Below, piece by piece: positions 32,837 to 42,041 of a stretch of 64,000 nt of DNA. The stretch spans positions 1 through 64,000 of the forward strand of contig PHEY01000007.1 of the NCBI GenBank assembly GCA_002841335.1, written 5' to 3'. Origin of the DNA: Actinobacteria bacterium HGW-Actinobacteria-2 (GTDB lineage Bacteria > Actinomycetota > Actinomycetes > Propionibacteriales > Propionibacteriaceae). Numbering within the stretch: position 1 is the first letter of the stretch; every line of letters starts with the position of its first letter. The translations under genes were made by a program, and so were the position numbers. The notes beneath the pieces were generated by a model that saw only the letters and a list, made by a program, of their open reading frames with translations, was not told the DNA's origin and ran no database searches.

Positions 32837-34759
32837 ATGCGTGCGCTGCGTTGGCTGATCGCCCTGTTCGCCGCGGGCGCGTGGGCGCTGACCGCCACCC
32901 CTGCCTACGCCGCCGGTGAGGACACCGTCGATCAGTTCGACGTGAGCGCTCGGCTGGACACCGAGGGGTACCTGCACGTCACGGAGACCGTCGTGTTGCG
33001 CTTCGGCGCTGATTCGGGCCGACACGGGCTCCAACGCACCCTGACCGTGCGGGAACCCGACCGTGATGTGAACGGAAACGACACCGGCCAGGACATGCTG
33101 CTCAAGGTGGACGAGGTCTCGGTAACCAGCCCATCGGGGGCGCCGGATCAGGTGGAGCTGACCTATCAGGGCCAAGGAACCCGTACCGAAGGTCTGCGGA
33201 TCAGGGTCGGTGACCCCAACAAGACGGTGAGCACGCCCACGGCCACCTATGTGATCTCCTACCGCGTGCTCGGCCTGGTGCGAAGCCCCGGAGGGGTCGA
33301 TCAGCTCTACTGGGACCTGACCGGTGCCGGCATGCCGCAGATCCTGGCGGCATCGGCCCACGTCGTTGTTCCGGGAGGTGCGCAGGCGGTGTTCTGCTCG
33401 GCCGCACGGCCGGGGGCCAACAGGGACTGTGCGACCTCGACCCGCAGTGCGGACGGCACCGCGCAGTTCGCCGCGTCCAATCTCGTCCCCGGTGAGGTGA
33501 TGACCGTGGGGGTGGGGATCAAACCCGGGATGGTCACCAACAACACCCCGATCCTCGAACCGGACGCCACCAAGACCAGCTCCGAGCAACTCGCGATCGC
33601 CGGCGCCTTCGGGTTCTGGTCACTGGTGGTATCCACGGTGGCCGCGCTGATCGTGCCGTTCGTCGGCTGGCGGCGGATCCGTCGCGACACGACCGATCTG
33701 CGCTTCAACGACCTGCCGCCGGGAGTGCTTCCGGCCGAAGGACAATCCGGTGCCGAGGGCCGCGGCGACCCGAAGCTGGAGATACCCGTGGCTTTTGGCC
33801 CGCCGGCACTGTCAGTGGCCGAAGCCGGTTACCTGATCGACGGCAAGAGCGACGTCAAGGACACCGCCGCGACCTTGATGAACCTGGCGGTTCAGGGTGC
33901 AGTGCGGTTGGACCTCGGCGCCCATCAAACCGTGGAACTCGTCGACCGCACGCGAGCGTCCGGACGGATCGAGCAGTCCGTGCTGCGCACCCTCTTCCCG
34001 AAGAAGTCGAAAGGGGGCAACAGCCTCGAGATCAGCCAATCGTGGCGGCTGAGCAACGCGCACTCAGCGGTGACCGACGGCGTCGAGCTGTCGGCCAAGC
34101 GGGGGAGTTGGTGGGCCCGCGAGCCCGTCCCTGATGCGGGCGGATTCGATCCCGACATGATCATCAAAGCCGTCGTCGCGGTGGCGATGATGGTGGCCGG
34201 AGGGGCGATCGCCGTCGTCTTCTTCGGCACTTTCGGGGTGGGGTTGGTGTTGGTTGCCTTGGGCGCGCTCCCGCTGCTGGTGGTCGGCTACATCACCTGG
34301 TGGGTGGTGCGCGTCAAGAGCGCCAAGGGCCAGCGCAGCGGCGTGGGACGAGCGCTGACCGATCAGGTCGTGGGCTTCCGCACCTACTTGAACACTGCCG
34401 AAGCAGAGCAACTGCAGTTCGAGGAGGGCGAGGACATCTTCAGCAAGTACCTGCCCTGGGCGATCGCCTTCGGCATCACCGAGCGCTGGACGCAGGTGTG
34501 CCAACGCCTGATCGAACTAGGTCGCCTCTCCGCGCAGGCACCGACGTGGTACGCCGGGTCTGTCTGGGACCTGAACAGCTTGTCGCTGCAACTCAACGAC
34601 TTCGGGTCGTCGGTGGACGCCGCCAGCACCCCGGTCAGCTCGGGGTCGAGTTCGAGCTACTCGGCCTCCGACTCCGGATTCGGCAGCAGTGGCTCCGCCT
34701 TCGACGGCGGTGGCTTCTCCGGTGGTGGCGGGGGCGGCGGCGACCTCGGGAGCTGGTAG
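32837..34759 (+). CDS. DUF2207-domain membrane protein
   Basis: A 640-residue protein with a signal peptide (WLIALFAAGAWALTATPAYA), a DUF2207 extracytoplasmic domain to about residue 250 (LHVTETVVLRFG, VISYRVLG), a TM helix near 255-275, a cytoplasmic stretch, and two TM helices around 435-485. It ends in a Ser/Gly-rich tail finishing GGGGGGGDLGSW, a hallmark of this family. It starts 5 bp after smpB, so it is probably cotranscribed. The function is unknown. Confidence 0.88.
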   Translation: MRALRWLIALFAAGAWALTATPAYAAGEDTVDQFDVSARLDTEGYLHVTETVVLRFGADSGRHGLQRTLTVREPDRDVNGNDTGQDMLLKVDEVSVTSPSGAPDQVELTYQGQGTRTEGLRIRVGDPNKTVSTPTATYVISYRVLGLVRSPGGVDQLYWDLTGAGMPQILAASAHVVVPGGAQAVFCSAARPGANRDCATSTRSADGTAQFAASNLVPGEVMTVGVGIKPGMVTNNTPILEPDATKTSSEQLAIAGAFGFWSLVVSTVAALIVPFVGWRRIRRDTTDLRFNDLPPGVLPAEGQSGAEGRGDPKLEIPVAFGPPALSVAEAGYLIDGKSDVKDTAATLMNLAVQGAVRLDLGAHQTVELVDRTRASGRIEQSVLRTLFPKKSKGGNSLEISQSWRLSNAHSAVTDGVELSAKRGSWWAREPVPDAGGFDPDMIIKAVVAVAMMVAGGAIAVVFFGTFGVGLVLVALGALPLLVVGYITWWVVRVKSAKGQRSGVGRALTDQVVGFRTYLNTAEAEQLQFEEGEDIFSKYLPWAIAFGITERWTQVCQRLIELGRLSAQAPTWYAGSVWDLNSLSLQLNDFGSSVDAASTPVSSGSSSSYSASDSGFGSSGSAFDGGGFSGGGGGGGDLGSW

Positions 34760-34761
34760 GG

Positions 34762-35130
34762 CTACTTCACGCCCACCAGGTCACACACGAAGATCAGGGT
34801 CTCACCCGGCGCGATCACGCCGCCCGCACCGCGGTCGCCGTAGGCCAGGTGTGCCGGGATGACCAGGCGGCGACGTCCGCCCACCTTCATGCCGACCAGG
34901 CCGTTGTCCCAGCCGGTGATCACGCGACGAGCACCCAGCGGAAAGACCAGGGGCTGGCCGCGGTCGTAGCTGGAGTCGAACTCTTCGCCGGTGGAGTACG
35001 CGACCCCGACGTAGTGGACGGCCACCTGCTTGCCGGGGACGGCCTCGGGGCCGGTGCCGACCTCCAGATCGATGATTTCCAGGTCTGCAGGGGCGGGACC
35101 CTCGGGCGGGTCGACGAACGGCTTTTCCAT
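34762..35130 (-). CDS. FKBP-type peptidyl-prolyl isomerase
   Basis: A 122-residue single-domain FKBP without a signal peptide. Family elements: VAVHYVGVAYSTGEEFDSSY, FPLGARRVITGWDNGLVGM, AYGDRGAGGVIAPGETLIF. The active-site aromatics (Tyr, Phe, Trp) are present. It accelerates prolyl isomerisation in cytosolic folding. The stop lies 2 bp from the convergent DUF2207 gene. ATG 35130 is chosen; the frame extending upstream to 35562 is Arg/Ser-rich and reaches into the tmRNA. Confidence 0.94.
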   Translation of the reverse strand: MEKPFVDPPEGPAPADLEIIDLEVGTGPEAVPGKQVAVHYVGVAYSTGEEFDSSYDRGQPLVFPLGARRVITGWDNGLVGMKVGGRRRLVIPAHLAYGDRGAGGVIAPGETLIFVCDLVGVK

Positions 35131-35332
35131 GGCGGGAAGCCTACCCAATCCCACCGCTGACGCCGGCAACACCGTCGCGACCCGCGTCCATCGCCGAGGG
35201 CTCGCCTTCGTCGTCGAGAGCCGCTCTTGAAGGCGAGATTCGGCGTCAACGCGAGCTCTCGACGCTGCGGAGGTGGGGGAGAGGGGTGGGGCGGCTGTTG
35301 AGTGGCCGCAGGCGTGCCGAGCGGTCCGGGGT

Positions 35333-35361
35333 TTGCCTGAGCGGTGGTGGGGGACTAGATT
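35333..35361 (+). promoter_or_regulatory. Promoter for tmRNA
   Basis: TTGCCT (35333-35338) and TAGATT (35356-35361) are spaced by 17 bp. The start point would be near 35368, giving a leader of about 34 nt that 5' processing must remove before the mature tmRNA end. Confidence 0.6.
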
Positions 35362-35401
35362 CGGTGGGCTGGACGTTGAGGCGTGCAGTGACAACTCAAC
35401 A

Positions 35402-35765
35402 GGGGGTGACTGGTTTCGACTCGGGACGATAGTCCCAGGAGAAGCGGGCCGAGGATCGGGGACATCTCGTAAACGATTCCCGAAAACCAATAAGTGCCGA
35501 TTCCAATCGCACTGACTTCGCTCTCGCTGCCTGAGCAGTGACCGAAGGGTCAGCCCGGACATGCCTTCGGTCCGGATCCTGGCCTCATTTAGAGGGCTTG
35601 CTGTGCTGACCTCGTTCTAGGGTCGGCGCGGGACTTTCATAGAACTGGGCTGGTTCACCACGTGCCGGTGAGAGGGTGACAGCCAAGCAGAACGCCTAAC
35701 CGGCTGCGCCCGGAGAAGACCTGGGTCACCGCTTGAGGACGCGGGTTCAATTCCCGCCACCTCCA
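35402..35765 (+). ncRNA. ssrA: Transfer-messenger RNA
   Basis: A 364-nt tmRNA. The 5' end GGGGGTGACTGGTTTCGAC pairs with the 3' end CACCTCC followed by an A discriminator, and the T-arm is GCGGGTTCAATTCCCGC; CCA is not encoded. The tag reading frame starts at GCC 35496 and encodes ADSNRTDFALAA followed by TGA at 35532-35534. The tag ends in the usual ALAA degron. The mRNA-like part is followed by pseudoknot-forming segments. With SmpB it rescues stalled ribosomes. Confidence 0.95.
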
Positions 35766-35834
35766 CGACGAGCGAGCGGAGTGGTGTTTCCCGTGAGGGA
35801 AGACCCGAACCTCGCTGGCTCTGCCCCTGTTGTG

Positions 35835-35871
35835 AGAAATGCCCGATCGGCTTCGCCGGTCGGGCATTTCT
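35835..35871 (+). terminator. Strong hairpin after tmRNA
   Basis: AGAAATGCCCGATCGG (35835-35850) pairs with CCGGTCGGGCATTTCT (35856-35871) through one G-U, with loop CTTCG. It sits 70 bp after the tmRNA 3' end and 12 bp from the convergent acyltransferase stop, so it can act for both strands. Confidence 0.75.
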
Positions 35872-35882
35872 GCGTTGTGGGC

Positions 35883-37223
35883 TCAGGCCGACAACGAACG
35901 CTCCAGCAGGGCGATCGGATGGTGGTCCATCAACGCGATCGCGGCGTGCACGGCGGTGTCGGCAATCACGTCCGGGTGGTAGCAGATCGAGGTCGACAAC
36001 CGCCCGCCGAGCAGGAACATGGTGGCGGTCACCGCATTGGCCCGTGGCGGACCGCTCGAGACCGCCATGCACCGGGGGCCCCCGGGCTGCCACGGCATTG
36101 CCTCCAACTCGGCGCTGCGGGGCGGGAAGACGAAGGCCGGCAGGCACTCGGCATCCACATGTTGCGGCTGCTCGTGGTGCGTGCGCGGACGCCGCAGCGC
36201 GTTCTTCGCCGTGGCTGCGATCAGCCCGGCGAGCGGCTGCGCGCTGTCGAGACTGTGGGCGAGGGTGCTGCTCACGCTCTCGGGATCCTCGCCGAGCCGC
36301 TGGCTACGGGCGATCACGAAGTTGCCCCGAACCTGCTCGCGTCCGGGCAGGTAGCGGCGGCAGTCGTACAGGACGATGGTCTCCGGCGTGATCGCGATAC
36401 CCGCCGCCGACAAGGCCTGACGCAGGATCACCAGATGCAGGCTCGCCAGCGACGCCTGGGGCGCGTACTGCGTGCGCCACGCCTTGACCTCTTGCCAGGA
36501 CTCGCGTGACAGGCTCCGGAAGGCCGTGCGCGGCGTGGGCGTCCAATCCGCGCTCAGCGTGCGGCCGGTTACCCGCTCGCCCCTGGGTGCCGAGGCGCGA
36601 TCGCGCCACAGACCCGCGAGCGGATTACGTCCCGGACGGACAGAGTGAGTGACCGCCCGCCACAACGGGTGCGCGATCAGGGGCGCACCGGTCCAGGCCG
36701 GCGGCTGCTGACCGCGGGCGATCGCCACCAGTGCTGACGGCAGCTGGAACGCCAACTGGGCATCACCCAGGCCGTGATTCTGGACGAACACGAGCGTGTC
36801 GCCGGCGCGAGTGAAGTGCGCGGCGGTGGTGTTGTCGACCTCGATGGACTCCAGCAGTTCCGAGAGTCCGCCGAAAAGCACCTCGTCCTGCCCGGCGACC
36901 GGGCCGGGGTCCCGCTCGACGACGACCTGCTCGGCCAACTCCCCCAGGCGATGGGGGTCGAAGAGCCAGTGGCGTGCCGACGGGCCGAGCGTGAAGCCGG
37001 CCCGAGTGCGTTCCCCGAGGGCAGCCAGTTCGACGAAAGCGGCGCGCAGGTCACTCAGCGACGGCAGGTCGAGGCGGCCGAGAGCGATTCGGGACTGTGC
37101 GCGCAGCCACGGCGAGTCCAGGGCCCCGATCGGCACCGCGCGGACCGAGGAAGCCGATGGGTGCGCGGCAGCGCTCGGCGAGCCGGTTCGCGACAGCCGG
37201 TCGGGTGTTTCCGAGACTCCCAC
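35883..37223 (-). CDS. CoA-dependent acyltransferase-like protein (WS/DGAT or condensation fold)
   Basis: A 446-residue protein whose layout resembles wax-ester synthase/DGAT and condensation-domain enzymes. A catalytic-like motif NHGLGDAQLAF appears near residue 145, where HHxxxD is usual, so the first His is Asn. A late segment NAVTATMFLLGGRLSTSICYH resembles the second half of the fold. The C-terminal region mentions no membrane helix. The acyl acceptor is unknown, and an inactive or diverged member is possible. It is monocistronic, ending at the tmRNA terminator. Confidence 0.6.
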   Translation of the reverse strand: MGVSETPDRLSRTGSPSAAAHPSASSVRAVPIGALDSPWLRAQSRIALGRLDLPSLSDLRAAFVELAALGERTRAGFTLGPSARHWLFDPHRLGELAEQVVVERDPGPVAGQDEVLFGGLSELLESIEVDNTTAAHFTRAGDTLVFVQNHGLGDAQLAFQLPSALVAIARGQQPPAWTGAPLIAHPLWRAVTHSVRPGRNPLAGLWRDRASAPRGERVTGRTLSADWTPTPRTAFRSLSRESWQEVKAWRTQYAPQASLASLHLVILRQALSAAGIAITPETIVLYDCRRYLPGREQVRGNFVIARSQRLGEDPESVSSTLAHSLDSAQPLAGLIAATAKNALRRPRTHHEQPQHVDAECLPAFVFPPRSAELEAMPWQPGGPRCMAVSSGPPRANAVTATMFLLGGRLSTSICYHPDVIADTAVHAAIALMDHHPIALLERSLSA

Positions 37224-37412
37224 GGGTCCTCGTTCTCACACAGCGCTGATAGTGCAGTCGCGGGGATGGATTGGGTGATCCGGGGGCGGTGGGCCACGCG
37301 ACCGGGCCAACCCTAGCGGTAGCGTGCGACCCGGACCATTGCTCAGATTGCTGAGGCGGATGGTGCGCGCTCGGGGGTGGTTTCACCTGCCAGACTGGTA
37401 TTAGGAGGTGCG

Positions 37413-37973
37413 ATGAGCGGATACCGGGCCGGTGACCTGTTGGTCGCCAGCGTCACGGTCAGCGACGGCGTCTTCGACGGCACGGTCGTGTTGGTGCTCG
37501 ACGCCGACGAGTCCGGCACCGTCGGGGTGGTGCTCAATCGGCTCAGCCCGATTGACTTGCCTGGCGCGCTTCCGGCATGGGCGGACTTGGTTTGTCCGCC
37601 GCAGGTGCTGTTCGACGGTGGCCCGGTCTCGCAGCAGGGTGCGGTGTGTCTGGGGGAACTCGGCGATCCGGACGCCGTGCCGCTGGGCTGGCGGGCGGTG
37701 ACCGGACGGTTGGGTCTGCTCAACCTGGAGATACCGCCGCAGGAGAGCTCGTGGGCCTTCACCAGGCTGCGGGTCTTCGCCGGTTACGCCGGCTGGGATC
37801 CGGGTCAGCTGGAAGAGGAACTCGAGTTCGGCATGTGGCACGTGGTCCCGGCCCTGCCGGATGATCCCTTCGATCCGGTCCCGGAGACCTTGTGGCGCCG
37901 AGTGTTACGCCGCCAGGGCGGCGATCTGGCGTTGTTCTCGACCTGGCCAGAGGACTCTGTCGAGTTGAACTGA
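37413..37973 (+). CDS. YqgE/AlgH family protein (DUF179)
   Basis: A 186-residue protein from ATG 37413, with the ribosome site AGGAGGTG just upstream. DUF179 features: AGDLLVASVTVSDGVFDGTVV, GVVLNRLSP, FDGGPVSQQGAVCL and VFAGYAGWDPGQLEEEL. The family is widespread and of unknown biochemical role; AlgH affects alginate regulation in Pseudomonas. It is 60 bp upstream of mtrA in the same orientation. Confidence 0.92.
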   Translation: MSGYRAGDLLVASVTVSDGVFDGTVVLVLDADESGTVGVVLNRLSPIDLPGALPAWADLVCPPQVLFDGGPVSQQGAVCLGELGDPDAVPLGWRAVTGRLGLLNLEIPPQESSWAFTRLRVFAGYAGWDPGQLEEELEFGMWHVVPALPDDPFDPVPETLWRRVLRRQGGDLALFSTWPEDSVELN

Positions 37974-38033
37974 GCGCGGCCGGGGCGTGGCAGCATAGGA
38001 TTTCGTCACTACGGTCTCTAAGGAGGGGTGGAA

Positions 38034-38750
38034 GTGTCCGAGGCAGCCCGCGGCGCGCCTTCGAGGATCTTGGTCGTCGACGACGATGAGGCGCTCGCCG
38101 AGATGCTGCAGATCGTGCTGCGGCAGGAGGGGTTCGATCCGGTGCTCTGTCACACCGGTCAGCACGCGCTGAAGGCCTTCCGCGACTACAAGCCGGATCT
38201 GGTCTTGTTGGACCTGATGCTGCCCGGGCGGGACGGGGTGGACGTCTGCCGCGACATCCGCGCCGAGTCCGGGTTGCCGATCATCATGCTGACCGCCAAG
38301 AGCGATACCAACGACGTGGTCGACGGGTTGGAGGCCGGCGCCGATGACTACGTCGCCAAACCGTTCAAGACCCAGGAGTTGGTTGCCCGGATCAAAACCC
38401 GCCTGCGCCGCCGTCCGGTGGCCGAGGCCGGTGCCGAGACGATCGGTATCGGCGACCTGACGATCAGCGTCACCGAGCACACGGTGCGGCGCGGTGATGA
38501 CGAGATCACTCTCACTCCGCTGGAGTTCGATCTGCTGTTGGCCCTGGCTCGGCGTCCGAAGCAGGCATTCACTCGTGAAGTGCTGCTGGAAGAGGTGTGG
38601 GGATACCGTCACGCCAGTGACACTCGGCTGGTCAACGTGCATGTTCAGCGACTGCGCTCGAAGGTGGAGAAGGATCCTGAACGGCCCGAGATCGTGGTGA
38701 CGGTGCGCGGGATCGGGTACCGAGCCGGAGAGCCGAAGACCGGCGAATGA
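38034..38750 (+). CDS. mtrA: Response regulator MtrA
   Basis: A 238-residue OmpR-family regulator. The receiver has DDDEALAEM, phosphoacceptor Asp in LVLLDLMLPGRDG (around residue 56), and the Lys of YVAKPFKTQE. The winged helix follows (LTPLEFDLLLALARRP, SDTRLVNVHVQRLRSKVE). MtrA controls cell-division and cell-wall genes in actinobacteria. GTG 38034 has AGGAGG seven bases upstream; GTG 38028 is too close to it. It forms an operon with mtrB (ATGA overlap). Confidence 0.95.
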   Translation: MSEAARGAPSRILVVDDDEALAEMLQIVLRQEGFDPVLCHTGQHALKAFRDYKPDLVLLDLMLPGRDGVDVCRDIRAESGLPIIMLTAKSDTNDVVDGLEAGADDYVAKPFKTQELVARIKTRLRRRPVAEAGAETIGIGDLTISVTEHTVRRGDDEITLTPLEFDLLLALARRPKQAFTREVLLEEVWGYRHASDTRLVNVHVQRLRSKVEKDPERPEIVVTVRGIGYRAGEPKTGE

Positions 38751-40312
38751 AGCAATGGGCGGCTCGGCTGAACCCCTGGACACTGTGGGCGCGGTCGCTG
38801 CCATTCCGGGTGGTACTGACCACCATGAGCGCCTCGGTGGTGATTCTGGTGGCGACCGGCTGGTTCCTGATCGACCAGTCCAGCCGCGGGATCATCGCCG
38901 GTAAGACCCAGGCCAGCATCGCCGAGGCCGCCGCAGTTGTGGACGTGATGCAACGCGACCTGTCCACGACCGACCTGCGCACGACCACGCTGGGGGAGCG
39001 GATCACGCGTCTGGGACGTGATGCGACCAACCGTGGCCAAGCGGGCAACCAGTATCTGGTGGTCATCGAGACTCCGATCACGCAGATCGGCAGCGCCGGA
39101 CTCGCCGCCTCCAGCATTCCAGCCTCCATTCGTGACTCGGTGGCCGGCGGCGGGGGACTGTGGAGCACCCCGACGCTGATCCAGTACAACGACACCCGCG
39201 CGTCCGAGCCTGGCCTGGTGGTGGCCTCCAAGCTGTTCGCTCCCGGCGGAGCGACCTATCCGATCTACTTCATCTTCCCGACCAGCCAGGAGCAGCGCAC
39301 CCTGGAAGTCGTGCAACAAGCCACGTTGGCCACCGGCGTGTTCCTGCTTGCCGGGTTGGGGGTCGTGGTCTACCTGATGACGCTGCAAGTGCTGCGTCCG
39401 GTTCGAGCAGCGCGCCTCGCCGCTGAGCGGCTGGCCGCCGGTCACCTGGACGACCGGATGGCGGTCACCGGTGCAGAGGACCTGGCCGGGCTGGCGCGTT
39501 CGATGAACCACATGGCCACCGAGTTGGAGCACAAGGTGAGCGAGTTGGAAGACCTGTCGACGGTCCAACAGCGGTTCGTCTCCGACGTGTCCCACGAACT
39601 GCGCACACCGCTGACCACGATCCGGATGGCCGGAGAGGTCCTGTACGCCCACCGTGACCAGTTCGACACCACCTCGGCCCGCTCGGCGGAGCTGCTGTCG
39701 GCCGAACTGGACCGCTTCGAGGCGTTGCTGGCCGACCTGTTGGAGATCTCCCGTTTCGATGCCGGCGCTGCGAAGCTCTCCCTCGAAGTGGTCAATCTGG
39801 AGACCCTCGTGGTCGACGAGATGGCCGCCCACGAGCCGCTGGCCGCGCGCGCCGGCAGTGTGGTGACGTTGGAGAGCGACGGCAACTGTATGGCCGAGGT
39901 CGACCGGCGTCGCATCCAACGGATCGTGCGGAACCTGATCACCAATGCGATCGAGCACGGCGAGGGCAAGCCGATCACCGTGTACGTCCGCGGCGACGTC
40001 GATGCCGTGGCGATCGCCGTCCGTGACCGCGGGGTGGGTTTCACCGCGTTGCAGGGCAACCAGTTGTTCAACCGGTTCTGGCGGGCCGACCCGTCGCGTG
40101 GACGTCGAGTCGGCGGCACCGGCCTGGGGCTGTCGATCTCCCTGGAGGACGCACGCCTGCATGGTGGCTGGCTGACCGCCTGGGGGCGACCGGGGGAGGG
40201 TGCCCAGTTCCGGCTGACCTTGCCGCGGGCCGCTGGCGGCACCTTGCGGTCGTCGCCGCTGCCCACGATGCCGGCCGAGACGAAGGGAGGCGGACGTGCG
40301 AAGAAGAGCTGA
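38747..40312 (+). CDS. mtrB: Sensor histidine kinase MtrB
   Basis: A 521-residue membrane kinase. TM1 (LTTMSASVVILVATGWFLI) and TM2 (around 185-210) flank an extracytoplasmic domain, followed by HAMP, HisKA with the phospho-His in SDVSHELRTPLTTI (around 283), and HATPase (NLITNAIEHGEGKP, GVGFTA, GGTGLGLSIS). It phosphorylates MtrA. Its 3' end overlaps lpqB by 17 nt, so MtrA, MtrB and the lipoprotein LpqB are produced together. Confidence 0.95.
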   Translation: MKQWAARLNPWTLWARSLPFRVVLTTMSASVVILVATGWFLIDQSSRGIIAGKTQASIAEAAAVVDVMQRDLSTTDLRTTTLGERITRLGRDATNRGQAGNQYLVVIETPITQIGSAGLAASSIPASIRDSVAGGGGLWSTPTLIQYNDTRASEPGLVVASKLFAPGGATYPIYFIFPTSQEQRTLEVVQQATLATGVFLLAGLGVVVYLMTLQVLRPVRAARLAAERLAAGHLDDRMAVTGAEDLAGLARSMNHMATELEHKVSELEDLSTVQQRFVSDVSHELRTPLTTIRMAGEVLYAHRDQFDTTSARSAELLSAELDRFEALLADLLEISRFDAGAAKLSLEVVNLETLVVDEMAAHEPLAARAGSVVTLESDGNCMAEVDRRRIQRIVRNLITNAIEHGEGKPITVYVRGDVDAVAIAVRDRGVGFTALQGNQLFNRFWRADPSRGRRVGGTGLGLSISLEDARLHGGWLTAWGRPGEGAQFRLTLPRAAGGTLRSSPLPTMPAETKGGGRAKKS

Positions 40313-41993
40313 ACTGATCGCGATCCTCGTGCTGGCTCTGACCGGGTGTGCGTCGGTGCCCACGTCCGGCCCGGTGCAGCACTACCAACCCTCACAGGGG
40401 GGTGCCACCAGTGGCGTGCAGGTCGCGCCGCTGCCACCGGTCGACGGGGCCACCCAGCTGCTCATCGTCGAGGGCTTCTTGCACGCCATGGGCACCTATC
40501 AGAGCAACTACGCCATCGCCCGGCAGTATCTGACCACGCAGGCGGCGACCAACTGGCGCCCCGAGTCGGGAATCCAGGTTTACGCCGATGGGTATCCGCC
40601 CGCCGAGACCGACCAGAGCGTGGTGTTGATCGCCCCGCTGGCCGGGACGGTGGACGCCAGCGGCGCCTATTCCTCGGCCGGGGGCCAGGTACGTCTGGAT
40701 TTCGGGTTGGTCAAGAACGATGCCGGTCAATGGCGCATCTCCAACCCACCACCGGGGTTGCTGGTGTCCAAGTACCTGTTCACGACGGGTTTCGTGGCGG
40801 TGGACGCCTATTTCGCCAGTGCGTCCGGGGCAGTGCTCCTGCCAGAGTCACGGTTCGTGCCGGTGGCTGATGACGGCATCACCATGGCCGTCAACGACGT
40901 GCTGGCCGGACCGACCAGTTGGCTGGCCCCGCTGGTGGTGGCTCGGCCGCTGCCTGACTTGCGGGCGACGGCGGTGACGCTGGACTCCTCCGGAGTGGTC
41001 GACGTCAACCTGCCCGGTGAGGCCACCGCGATCGACGGCGACCAGCGAGAACGACTCCTGGCCGAACTCACTTTGACGCTGTGCGGTTTCGACCAGGTGC
41101 GCGCCATCCAAGTGCGAGCCGGTGGTTCGACCTGGTTCACCGCCGACGGTCGCACTGAACTGACGCCGAAGATTTTCGCTTCGATGGATCCGGCCGCGGG
41201 CACCTCGATGCGCAGCGCCTACGTGATCGCCGATGATCACCTGCGGCGCCAGGCGAGCGAGGGTAACTGGATCGACTTGACCGACGTTCAGGTCGGTGTG
41301 CCGAAGGTGGCGTCGTTCGCGATTTCGGGCAGCACCCAGGTGTGGGCGGGTGTGAGCCAGGACCGCACCAAGCTGATCAGCGGTCCGGTCGACGGGAAGG
41401 CCAACCGCACGCTCCGAACCGGCGGTGTGCTGTTGCGGCCGGCGTTCGCCCGCAACGGTGAGCTGTGGTCGCCGACCACGAAGCTGACCGGGCTGAAGGT
41501 CTACCGAGAAGGTGCGGCGGTACCGGTGTCGGTGAGCGGGGTTCCACACGGCAACGTGGCTGCCATGGCATTGGCGCCGGACGGCGATCGGCTGGCGTTG
41601 GTGCTGACCCAAGCTGGGGTCAGTTCGGTCGGCCTGCTGCGGATCCGCCGCAGTGACGCGGGGGTCATGCTGGACGGTTGGCGGCCGGTCGCTGTGGACA
41701 CCGGCGTGACGGGCACGTCGCAGATCCTGGACCTGAGCTGGACGTCGGCCACCGACCTCGTGCTGCTGCGGCTGGGCGCCGACTCGCAAACCAGTGTCGG
41801 GGTGGCCAGCCAGGATGGTGCCATCTTCACCGAGATCGGTCCGGGCGACGCTGTGGGGTTGCAGGCCATCGCCGCCGTTCCGGGTCGTCCCACGCTGGTC
41901 TTGACCGGTATGGGGGTGCTGTATCGCTATGACGGCGAGTTCAACTGGGCCGTTGCCTCCACCGGTGTGGACGCCGTCGCTTACCCCGGTTAG
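40296..41993 (+). CDS. lpqB: Lipoprotein LpqB, MtrB partner
   Basis: A 565-residue lipoprotein. The lipobox LTGC places the lipidated Cys near residue 18, after a short Arg-rich n-region. A GerMN-like domain follows (to about 250), with VNDVLAGPTSWLAP and VDVNLPG, then a C-terminal beta-propeller-like part with SFAISGSTQVWAGV and VAAMALAPDGDRLALV. In mycobacteria LpqB influences MtrB signalling. The GTG start lies inside mtrB. Confidence 0.94.
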   Translation: MRRRAELIAILVLALTGCASVPTSGPVQHYQPSQGGATSGVQVAPLPPVDGATQLLIVEGFLHAMGTYQSNYAIARQYLTTQAATNWRPESGIQVYADGYPPAETDQSVVLIAPLAGTVDASGAYSSAGGQVRLDFGLVKNDAGQWRISNPPPGLLVSKYLFTTGFVAVDAYFASASGAVLLPESRFVPVADDGITMAVNDVLAGPTSWLAPLVVARPLPDLRATAVTLDSSGVVDVNLPGEATAIDGDQRERLLAELTLTLCGFDQVRAIQVRAGGSTWFTADGRTELTPKIFASMDPAAGTSMRSAYVIADDHLRRQASEGNWIDLTDVQVGVPKVASFAISGSTQVWAGVSQDRTKLISGPVDGKANRTLRTGGVLLRPAFARNGELWSPTTKLTGLKVYREGAAVPVSVSGVPHGNVAAMALAPDGDRLALVLTQAGVSSVGLLRIRRSDAGVMLDGWRPVAVDTGVTGTSQILDLSWTSATDLVLLRLGADSQTSVGVASQDGAIFTEIGPGDAVGLQAIAAVPGRPTLVLTGMGVLYRYDGEFNWAVASTGVDAVAYPG

Positions 41994-42041
41994 TCCTGTG
42001 GACGGCGACCGGTCGGGGTCGCAGCTGCCCAAGATCGGGAC

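Noticed and set aside
35402-35765. Several open frames on both strands across the tmRNA
   Set aside because: The acceptor stem, T-arm and tag frame identify a structured RNA; the frames are incidental.
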